NCBI GenBank assembly: GCA_028697515.1
Contig: JAQVEY010000205.1
Span: forward strand, 1-5,268
From: Bacteroidales bacterium
Lineage (GTDB): Bacteria > Bacteroidota > Bacteroidia > Bacteroidales > ML635J-15
Direction: 5' to 3'
DNA: 5,268 bases
In this document: positions 1 to 5,268 of the stretch, piece by piece
Layout: each line of letters begins with the position of its first letter
How positions within the stretch are numbered: the stretch's first letter is position 1
Notes under the pieces: model-generated
The model's database searches: none
Told to the model about the DNA's origin: nothing
Seen by the model: the letters and a program-made list of their open reading frames with translations, nothing else
Position numbers and translations under genes: made by a program

Positions 1-728
1 CAGGAGCTTTGATATTTTCGCCTTTCAAAAATTTTGATTTGCTTGAATCGTCCTATGGACTTAGCAGTTTTTATTTTCCGCTACTTAAAACTGATAATGA
101 ATTAAAAGAGATTCAAAAATCAAAGATTAATACCAAAGTAAAAAAACAAACTAATTCAAGCAAAAAGCTGGTTTATTTATTGTCTGCCGCTGCAGTAATT
201 ACAGGACTTGTTGCAATTTCAATCCATTTTAATTTCATAGATTTTAAAGCAAATAAAGAACATGCTAATGTTATACCGGTTAATCAAATAATCAATAATA
301 ATTCTCAAAATATTTCTAAAAATGACAATTTTCCTGATTACAAAACCGTAATTGGAGAACAAGTTGTCTATATTGATCCTGAATTAGTAAATGATGAGTA
401 TATTTCTGAAAATTTTGAACTTACTCAAAATAACGATATAGCTTTAGAATCTACAAGCGTAGAAACAATTATTGAGCCTATAATTGTCGAAAATGTTACA
501 AAAGTAGCTGCATACGTTATTGCAGGGAGTTTCTCTAGCATTGAAAATGCCGAAAATTTTCAACAAAAATATATTGCATCAGGATTTACACCAGAGATTT
601 TACCCAAATCAAACGGAATGTATAGAGTCTCTATCAAATCTTATAAAGATTCCAGCCTTGCTACTGAAGAGTTATCAAGCTTAAAAAATAAAACAGAAAA
701 TTATTCCTTGTGGATTTTAAAACTATAA
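1..728 (+). CDS. HU-CCDC81/SPOR-type envelope protein, C-terminal part (5' end outside window)
   Basis: The reading frame is open from the left edge (codons from base 3), so the TTG at 9 is most likely an internal leucine rather than the start. Residues below count from that TTG. The opening part (GLSSF near residues 17-21, after a hydrophobic/acidic stretch) matches the tail of the HU-CCDC81 module found at the N-terminus of many Bacteroidota SPOR proteins; the DNA-binding-like HU part would lie upstream. A basic linker precedes one membrane helix (about 54-72). A long polar Asn-rich spacer (about 80-160) then leads to a C-terminal SPOR domain (about 167-239: AAYVIAGSFSS, then YRVSIKSY). SPOR domains bind denuded septal peptidoglycan, so the inferred topology is cytoplasmic N-terminus and periplasmic SPOR. 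It ends in TAA and converges on the protease gene with an 11-nt gap. The SPOR call is firm; the HU-CCDC81 part is inferred from a short remnant. Confidence 0.85.
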   Translation, partial: GALIFSPFKNFDLLESSYGLSSFYFPLLKTDNELKEIQKSKINTKVKKQTNSSKKLVYLLSAAAVITGLVAISIHFNFIDFKANKEHANVIPVNQIINNNSQNISKNDNFPDYKTVIGEQVVYIDPELVNDEYISENFELTQNNDIALESTSVETIIEPIIVENVTKVAAYVIAGSFSSIENAENFQQKYIASGFTPEILPKSNGMYRVSIKSYKDSSLATEELSSLKNKTENYSLWILKL

Positions 729-739
729 TTATTATAGAA

Positions 740-2824
740 TTACTCCTTTATAAATTTTACCCTTTGAACAGCCTTATCTGTTTGGATTTCAGCAATATAC
801 AATCCTGATGAAATATCGTTTAGTAGTATTTCGCAATTAGAAATACCATAAAAATTAATATCTCTACAGATTTTTCCGTCATAACTGATAATTCTTATTC
901 TGATAATTTGTTCTGTATTACCTATATCGACAAAAAGTTTTTCACTTATAGGGTTTGGGTAAACTCTTAAGCTCTTCGAAATATCTTCAGCAGATTTGGT
1001 AACATTTATTTCATACGATAACTCGAAACCATCATGTCGTACACTGCCATTTGTTCTAAACATAACAGTAACTTTATTGCCTGGAATAATCAAAGGCTCG
1101 GGTAAATCAGATCCAGACAAGGTCGCAACAGTTTGATTAGATGAATTAATCAGTTTAACGTAATCATTTACTGGTTCAATATCGAATTCGGAAAATGATA
1201 TTCTTATATTCTCTGCTCCGGTAGGCATTATATTCCAGTTACATAATTCATTATTTTGATATAAATAGGCATTACTTCCATCGCTAATTGTACCAGTTTC
1301 TGCTGTTAAAGTAGTTGACAAACTGCAGTAGTCTGGTTTAACACCTGAAAATTTTATTAACCAACCATCATTTACAGAATCACTATCGCTTATAAATTTT
1401 ACTAAAACTCTATCCGCATTGCTGTTGAATTGATCTGGAGTATCACTGCCATAAATGGTTTGTAGTATTGGCGATTCCTCACTAGGTCCATCATAGAAAA
1501 CAAGATAATCATCGCTGTCCATAATTAGTTTTAAGAATTCGAATCGAATTCCATTTACAGAATCGCTTGGATTTATTAGCCATGAACAATCCATATCATT
1601 TTGATAAAATTCAAGAGGTCCACTTCCATCTTCAATTGTACCTTCAAGAGTGTTAAGTTCTTTTATACCATCGCAATATTGTGGTGCAGATAAAGGTGTT
1701 GCGTATGCAATTACTTCATGAAGTAGCGTGAAATCGGAGCCTCCGGGAGTAAGGTCGTCTATGTAGAAATACCCGTCTGCAGATCCTCCCCATCCCCAAT
1801 TGATGTGATAGTGTGTTTCGTCACTGTAACCGTCAAGAATAAAGGCATGTCCGCTGATAAAGTCGTAATCTGACCAACCGGCATAATATAATGGGATTTT
1901 CTGATCAAGGTGCATCACAAGAGTATCAATCCAATTAAATTCTGCTTCAACGCTATCGCGAAAATAATATGTTGTTGCAGGATTGTATCCGAAATATGTC
2001 CTTAATGTGTATGCCCCTTTGTGATTGTACATTCCGCTTCCATCAGGTCCATAATTCATATCCACAGATACACCTATATTATATAGTAGCCTAGCCAAAT
2101 CGTCATTATAATCAGTAGGGCTAACTGGCATTTGATCGTAATTGTAATTTTGTTCCGAAAAATTTACTTCTAGCCAACCATATTCTGGGTGTTCATAGCC
2201 GTAGCTTCCTGTTCCTGTTTCGGGATATCTAAAGTAATTCATTAATTGTCCCAATGCGGTTGCAACACAGCCTACAACTACATGCCCATCAGTGCCGGCA
2301 GCATCTGCAGGACAATGAGAATTGTAATAACGTCCCTGATCCCACTTGGTGGTAAGCAAAGGAGTTATTGTTTTAAAATCAGATTTTGATATAAATTCAT
2401 CAGGACTTTTTGATAATCTTTCCCAATTTAGGTAAGTCTTTTGTGAAGCTGGAATGTTGTTTTTAATATTATAATCTATTTGTTTGGCGTAGCTGTTTAA
2501 CCAAAATAAAGTTGATGGATTTATTTCACCCGTGATAATTTCTGATTGATTGGAAAAAGCAAGAACAGGAAATGCTCTTTGATCGGCAGAGATTATTATA
2601 AATCCCTGTGGTTCAAGGTTGAACACATGAAATACTTCATTATTATTGTAAACCTCGGTATGAGTATTTTTGATTTTATACTCAGTTTGGATTTGGTCTT
2701 TACTTTCAAATTTTTCGGTAATAATATTCAATGCAATTTTTTCGGCTTGAGAGATATCACAATATTGAGCAAAAGCATTTGATGTAGTAATAATGATTGC
2801 AAAAAACAATGAAAAACTTTTCAT
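740..2824 (-). CDS. Secreted C10-family (streptopain-like) cysteine protease with Spi prodomain, two CUB-like domains and T9SS sorting tail
   Basis: The product is 694 aa from the ATG at 2824. An in-frame ATG at 2860 would add 12 residues before the signal peptide and lies upstream of a candidate -7 box, so the later start is preferred. Residues 1-20 are a signal peptide ending AFAQ. Residues about 21-135 resemble the Spi_C10 inhibitory propeptide. The C10 papain-fold catalytic domain spans about 150-375: WDQG (Q163, likely oxyanion-hole residue), the GCVATA nucleophile (Cys186), SGHAF (His326) and the NWGWGG block (342-347). By sequence the catalytic machinery looks intact. Two CUB-like domains follow (about 384-494 and 500-606), each with one Cys pair (C384/C413; C500/C528). 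Residues about 617-694 (VYPNP, later SGLYI, ending VKFIKE) are a type A T9SS C-terminal signal. Inferred role: a zymogen exported by Sec and then T9SS, surface-attached or released, degrading extracellular protein; the CUB domains may bind substrate or calcium. It sits 119 nt after the previous stop. Confidence 0.93.
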   Translation of the reverse strand: MKSFSLFFAIIITTSNAFAQYCDISQAEKIALNIITEKFESKDQIQTEYKIKNTHTEVYNNNEVFHVFNLEPQGFIIISADQRAFPVLAFSNQSEIITGEINPSTLFWLNSYAKQIDYNIKNNIPASQKTYLNWERLSKSPDEFISKSDFKTITPLLTTKWDQGRYYNSHCPADAAGTDGHVVVGCVATALGQLMNYFRYPETGTGSYGYEHPEYGWLEVNFSEQNYNYDQMPVSPTDYNDDLARLLYNIGVSVDMNYGPDGSGMYNHKGAYTLRTYFGYNPATTYYFRDSVEAEFNWIDTLVMHLDQKIPLYYAGWSDYDFISGHAFILDGYSDETHYHINWGWGGSADGYFYIDDLTPGGSDFTLLHEVIAYATPLSAPQYCDGIKELNTLEGTIEDGSGPLEFYQNDMDCSWLINPSDSVNGIRFEFLKLIMDSDDYLVFYDGPSEESPILQTIYGSDTPDQFNSNADRVLVKFISDSDSVNDGWLIKFSGVKPDYCSLSTTLTAETGTISDGSNAYLYQNNELCNWNIMPTGAENIRISFSEFDIEPVNDYVKLINSSNQTVATLSGSDLPEPLIIPGNKVTVMFRTNGSVRHDGFELSYEINVTKSAEDISKSLRVYPNPISEKLFVDIGNTEQIIRIRIISYDGKICRDINFYGISNCEILLNDISSGLYIAEIQTDKAVQRVKFIKE

Positions 2825-2846
2825 AAAAATATGTGTTTTAGTTTTG

Positions 2847-2854
2847 TAAAGATA
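2847..2854 (-). promoter_or_regulatory. Candidate -7 box for the C10 protease gene
   Basis: On the minus strand this reads TATCTTTA, matching the Bacteroidota sigma-ABfr -7 consensus TAnnTTTG except for the last base. It lies 22 nt before the ATG at 2824, giving a short A-rich leader. I see no convincing TTTG -33 element at about 19-20 nt upstream, so support is the -7 match and position only, in a very AT-rich gap. Confidence 0.3.
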
Positions 2855-2943
2855 AAACAAACAGATCTAATTTAGTGAAAAATAATAAGAAAAATTGATA
2901 AAAGATATATTAAATGACAAGTTATTTGAAAACTAAAGTTGAA

Positions 2944-3384
2944 CTATCTTGAAAAAAACAATCTTGTTACGAATATTCCAGCACCGTCTTTTTCGCCGGC
3001 GTCGCTTTCAACGCCGCTGGTAACAAAACTGAGTTTCCACCCATCTGCTGCCAACTCGTTTATTTTTGCAGTTATTACTGCATCATTAGATGCAATATTT
3101 TGAAAGTTTATTCCAACCGCCGAATAAAAATTGAGCAGTTTTGTTTCTTCAAACTCATCTACTTTTACATCATTTCTGTTAACTTTTCCTTGTTCGCTTG
3201 TTTTACCATCAGTTCTTTCTGTTGTTAATGCTGACACATCTTGTTCGGTTTTGTTTTCGATTATTCTACTTCTTCCCAATCCCATTGGTACAATAGATTC
3301 GACAATAGTTACAACTTTGTATTCTTGCGAAAAACTTAAAAAACTCATAAAAAGTACGCTAAATAAAATCAATAATTTTTTCAT
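2944..3384 (-). CDS. Small secreted DUF4177-like protein of unknown function
   Basis: The product is 146 aa from the ATG at 3384. The longer frame from 3498 adds 38 residues with no signal-peptide character, whereas residues 1-20 (MKKLLIL... to SFSQ) form a clean signal peptide, so the short form is chosen. The mature protein has two conserved-looking blocks. Block one (about 22-43) contains VESIVP and GLGRSR. Block two (about 84-146) contains FYSAVGINF, AKINELAADGWKL and GIFVTRLFF. The pattern of an N-terminal strand, a helix ending in 'L..dGW.l..V' and a final aromatic strand resembles DUF4177-type small proteins, and I recall similar uncharacterised Bacteroidota proteins. Between the blocks (about 44-78) lies a charged, Thr/Glu/Lys-rich, probably disordered stretch. 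There are no cysteines in the mature part and no catalytic motif that I recognise. It is probably periplasmic. It starts 125 nt after the acetyltransferase stop, so co-transcription is uncertain. Function unknown. Confidence 0.82.
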   Translation of the reverse strand: MKKLLILFSVLFMSFLSFSQEYKVVTIVESIVPMGLGRSRIIENKTEQDVSALTTERTDGKTSEQGKVNRNDVKVDEFEETKLLNFYSAVGINFQNIASNDAVITAKINELAADGWKLSFVTSGVESDAGEKDGAGIFVTRLFFSR

Positions 3385-3509
3385 ATTATAAAAATTTAAA
3401 ATTCGTTTTTTGATAGCAAAAAGCACACCGAAAAAGTCGTGAAAGTAGTTCGATAATAATATTTTAACATTTATGATAAATACCCTAAATTGAGACATGA
3501 AAAAGAAAA

Positions 3510-4118
3510 CTATTTCTTTTTCGATTTGTCGCGCTGAAATAATTTCTCCGCTCTATGAAAAAATTCGATTTGTTCGCGGTATTCTTTATTTAACAATCCC
3601 AAAAACACAATGTCTGAATATTTGTTAAACATATAATGTCCTAATCTTTCAGTACCTTCGATAATAAAACCAAATTTTCTTAACACTGATAAAAAAGTGT
3701 AATCGTTAGCAGGTGCTTTTATCGTAATTCGGTTGAATTTTTTTTCGTTAAAACCTATTGCTAATAATTCCTTAATAACTTCAGAGTAAAACTGAACAGT
3801 TCTGATTTTGTCTGAAAACCACAAAACAATTTCAGTTTTATTGTTAAACCTGTCGGTGTTGTAGAATCCTGTTATCCCCACCAAGGAATTGTTCTCTCGC
3901 AGAGTGAAAAGAAAAATTTTTCTAATTTCACAACATTTAATTTCTTGTATTAAAAACTCTCTTGTAAATTCAATAGTTTTGCCGTAAAGATCATCATTTA
4001 TCCATTCTGCAAGCAAACTCTTGTCAGATTTGATAAGTTCAGCAATTTCTTCAGCATCTTCAACATTTAGAGGTTTTAATACAAGTTCATAATTTAATTT
4101 AATTTCAACTTCAGCCAT
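3510..4118 (-). CDS. GNAT-family (RimJ/RimL-like) N-acetyltransferase, atypical acetyl-CoA loop
   Basis: The product is 202 aa, cytosolic, with no signal peptide; the ATG at 4118 follows the thioredoxin-like stop after 2 nt. The layout is that of Acetyltransf_3/RimJ-RimL proteins. The first strand (LVLKPLNVEDAEEIAELI, about 12-29) is followed by the substrate-side helices and the central strands (LFTLREN, LVGITGFY, about 70-86). Motif A follows (EIVLWFSDK then a helix to about 123), then ITIKAPANDYT (about 131-141) and VLRKFGF..EG (about 145-155). These family proteins transfer acetyl from acetyl-CoA to an amine of a protein, antibiotic or small molecule; the substrate cannot be read here. 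The odd point is the pyrophosphate-binding loop. Where relatives have R-G-x-G-like spacing, this protein reads I105 R T V Q F110, with neither glycine. A lysine-rich tail (about 194-202) ends the protein. It is either a diverged enzyme or a non-catalytic GNAT fold. Confidence 0.85.
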   Translation of the reverse strand: MAEVEIKLNYELVLKPLNVEDAEEIAELIKSDKSLLAEWINDDLYGKTIEFTREFLIQEIKCCEIRKIFLFTLRENNSLVGITGFYNTDRFNNKTEIVLWFSDKIRTVQFYSEVIKELLAIGFNEKKFNRITIKAPANDYTFLSVLRKFGFIIEGTERLGHYMFNKYSDIVFLGLLNKEYREQIEFFHRAEKLFQRDKSKKK

Positions 4119-4120
4119 TT

Positions 4121-5140
4121 TTAAAGTTTTGATTCAAACTCATTATTAAATTTCTGCCAGTCTTCCCCTGTTTTATAAAGATTTCTGCTAATAAAATCCA
4201 GATATCTTTCTAAAACTACTGGCGGAAAATATCCCTTGAGGGCAAAGATAACATTTAAATCTTCATCAAAAAAAATAATTGAAGGTAATTTTATTTCAGG
4301 TTGCAAAAGTGAAATTACTAACTGATGAGGATAATTTGCTGTTAACTGCTCGTTAACAAATACATAATCATTTATCTTAATAGTGTCTGTAATGTTATAA
4401 TTAATATTCACAGCATAAAAATTTGTATTTATATAATCAGAAATTACAGGATGTCTAAATGATGATGCAAGCATTATCTTACTACCGTTTACGAAGTCTG
4501 AATTTATAAACAGCATGAACTTTTTTGGACTTTCTTTCATTTTTTTAAGAGCTTCATCGAATTTTAACCAATTTACATTTCCATCGGTTTTAGAGGTAGA
4601 ATCGGGATAATAAGAATTTGTGAAATCTTGTTTGAAGTCAGCATAATTACAATTTTTGTTTATTCTCTCAGTGAAATAAATCAGCAAAGGTTCAATAGAT
4701 TTTATATCCATAAATCCGGGTACAGGATTAATATTATTTTCATAATCAATATAAACTATTGTTGGATAAGACATTCGTCCATTTAACAGTAGTTGAGCTA
4801 ATTCATGCGAAGACCGGTTGCCTGTATTTTTGTTTACATATGTTTTTCCATTATATTCAATTGTATCTGTTCTTTCAGCATTGAATTTTACCGGGTAGAA
4901 ATGAGTGTTAATATAATTTGCTATATCTTTATTATTAAATGTCTCGGCATCCATTTTCTTGCACCATCCGCACCAGTTGGTGTACATATCTATTAAGATG
5001 GTTTTCGGTGCTTCTTTTTGTTTTTGTAAAGCTTCTTCAAAGCTCATCCATTTTACTGGGCTTTCATTTGTTATTGGATTTTGAGTATAGCCGTTAAATG
5101 ACAAACAAATAATGGAACAAAAAAGAAAGAAATTTTTCAT
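4121..5140 (-). CDS. Secreted thioredoxin-fold protein with two tandem domains, the second lacking CxxC
   Basis: The product is 339 aa from the ATG at 5140. The upstream in-frame ATG at 5179 adds 13 residues ahead of the signal peptide and lies upstream of a good -7 box, so 5140 is chosen. Residues 1-20 are a signal peptide (to GYTQ) without a convincing lipobox. Domain 1 (about 29-175) is a DUF255/thioredoxin_7-like fold: WMSFEEAL, then the redox motif C57-G-W-C60 in NWCGWCKKM, and the cis-proline P126 in SYPTIV. Domain 2 (about 189-339) repeats it at a constant offset of 160 residues (WLKFDEAL, DYINTNFY, LPSIIFF with P286), but C57 and C60 become V217 and S220. Domain 1 is expected to be a periplasmic thiol-disulfide oxidoreductase or reductase. 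Domain 2 cannot do CxxC chemistry and may be structural or bind a partner. The frame runs almost into the acetyltransferase gene (2-nt gap), so the two are probably co-transcribed. Confidence 0.9.
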   Translation of the reverse strand: MKNFFLFCSIICLSFNGYTQNPITNESPVKWMSFEEALQKQKEAPKTILIDMYTNWCGWCKKMDAETFNNKDIANYINTHFYPVKFNAERTDTIEYNGKTYVNKNTGNRSSHELAQLLLNGRMSYPTIVYIDYENNINPVPGFMDIKSIEPLLIYFTERINKNCNYADFKQDFTNSYYPDSTSKTDGNVNWLKFDEALKKMKESPKKFMLFINSDFVNGSKIMLASSFRHPVISDYINTNFYAVNINYNITDTIKINDYVFVNEQLTANYPHQLVISLLQPEIKLPSIIFFDEDLNVIFALKGYFPPVVLERYLDFISRNLYKTGEDWQKFNNEFESKL

Positions 5141-5157
5141 AATAATATATTTTGATG

Positions 5158-5165
5158 CAAAATTA
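5158..5165 (-). promoter_or_regulatory. Candidate -7 box for the thioredoxin-like / acetyltransferase operon
   Basis: On the minus strand this reads TAATTTTG, a full match to the Bacteroidota -7 consensus TAnnTTTG, 17 nt before the ATG at 5140. It would give a leader of roughly a dozen bases. No TTTG -33 element is visible about 19-20 nt upstream; that segment is almost pure A/T. The box lies downstream of the alternative ATG at 5179, which supports the shorter start. Confidence 0.42.
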
Positions 5166-5230
5166 ACATATATAAGCATAATTTTTATAATTTTAAGGTT
5201 TTAAAATTATTAATTAAATATATAAATACT

Positions 5231-5268
5231 ATGAGTGAAATTGCAAATTTAAATCCAAAACAAGTTTG
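5231..5268 (+). CDS. Start of a plus-strand gene, possibly PepD-type aminoacyl-histidine dipeptidase (3' end outside window)
   Basis: An ATG at 5231 opens a frame that reaches the right edge. The visible 12 residues, MSEIANLNPKQV, followed by a codon beginning TG, resemble the N-terminus of M20-family cytosolic dipeptidases (PepD), which commonly begin with a 'NL.Pk.vW..F' pattern. PepD cleaves Xaa-His and other dipeptides in the cytosol and uses two metal ions, but none of the metal ligands are in view. The gene is divergent from the thioredoxin-like gene, with 90 nt between the two start codons. The identification rests on very few residues; no gene symbol is given for that reason. Confidence 0.5.
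   Translation, partial: MSEIANLNPKQV

Noticed and set aside
9..11. TTG at 9 as the start of the SPOR protein
   Set aside because: The frame continues to the left edge with Gly-Ala, and the residues after TTG match the interior of an HU-CCDC81/SPOR protein rather than an N-terminus.
723..737. 15-nt palindrome (CTATAAT-T-ATTATAG) spanning the SPOR gene stop, considered as a bidirectional terminator
   Set aside because: The stem is at most 6 bp with a single G-C pair and a 3-nt loop, and no T-tract follows on either strand. It may be coincidence in an AT-rich junction.
1535..1551. 17-nt near-perfect palindrome with EcoRI-like arms (GAATTCGA-A-TCGAATTC)
   Set aside because: It lies inside the first CUB-like domain and is explained by the codons for I-R-F-E-F. 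There is no reason to think it acts as a site.
2546..2782. Plus-strand open frame of 78 codons inside the protease gene
   Set aside because: It is fully antisense to the Spi propeptide and signal peptide of the C10 protease, whose protein features are unambiguous. Its translation has no recognisable domain.
3131..3391. Plus-strand open frame of 86 codons, Ser/Leu-rich
   Set aside because: It is antisense to the small DUF4177-like gene. The Ser/Leu/Val composition is what the complement of a Glu/Lys/Thr-rich coding region gives.
3391..3420. TTTG-N18-TAAATTTT on the minus strand before the small secreted gene, considered as a promoter
   Set aside because: The -7-like box ends 6 nt before the ATG at 3384, so a transcript would start at or inside the start codon. 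It would need to be leaderless, and such A/T matches are common by chance here.
3418..3441. Possible terminator on the minus strand between the acetyltransferase and the small secreted gene: a short stem (CACGA/TC-bulge-GTG) before a run of five T
   Set aside because: The stem is only about 5 bp, has a bulge, and is separated from the T-run by three bases; too weak to annotate.
4805..4996. Plus-strand open frame of 63 codons, rich in Cys and Ile
   Set aside because: It is antisense to domain 1 of the thioredoxin-like protein, including its CGWC region. There is no independent support.
5195..5225. A/T-only inverted repeats (TTTTAA/TTAAAA, TTAATTAA) upstream of the right-edge gene
   Set aside because: Low-complexity A/T sequence produces such symmetry by chance, and no pattern repeats elsewhere in the window.

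Overview
The window looks like an ordinary chromosomal segment from a member of the Bacteroidota, probably Bacteroidales or a near relative. It is strongly AT-rich (roughly one third GC by eye) and ribosome binding sites of the Shine-Dalgarno type are absent. Starts are preceded by A/T-rich leaders, and two have Bacteroidota-style -7 boxes (TAnnTTTG). The proteins also point there: an HU-CCDC81/SPOR envelope protein, a C10 cysteine protease with a type IX secretion (T9SS) sorting tail, and a DUF255-like secreted thioredoxin.

Layout. From the left edge to 728 (+) runs the 3' part of a SPOR-domain protein with one membrane segment. It converges, with an 11-nt gap, on a minus-strand block covering 740-5140. 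In transcription order (right to left) that block holds a secreted tandem thioredoxin-fold protein (5140-4121), a GNAT-family acetyltransferase only 2 nt downstream (4118-3510), a small secreted DUF4177-like protein (3384-2944) and a large secreted C10 protease with two CUB-like domains and a T9SS tail (2824-740). At the right edge a plus-strand gene begins at 5231. Its first 12 residues resemble the N-terminus of PepD-type aminoacyl-histidine dipeptidases. No intergenic stretch exceeds about 125 nt, and there is no RNA gene, CRISPR array or insertion sequence that I can support.

How the genes relate. Only the thioredoxin and acetyltransferase genes look like a true operon, with near-abutting reading frames. 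The next two minus-strand genes follow gaps of 125 and 119 nt and may have their own promoters. Three of the four minus-strand products carry signal peptides, so this is mainly an envelope/secretion neighbourhood, but no shared pathway is evident.

I do not see a clear new multi-gene system. The points most worth a second look are internal to proteins. The thioredoxin-like protein is a gapless 160-residue-offset duplication whose second copy has lost the CxxC active site. The acetyltransferase beside it lacks both glycines of the acetyl-CoA pyrophosphate loop. The small DUF4177-like protein carries a charged insert between two conserved-looking blocks.
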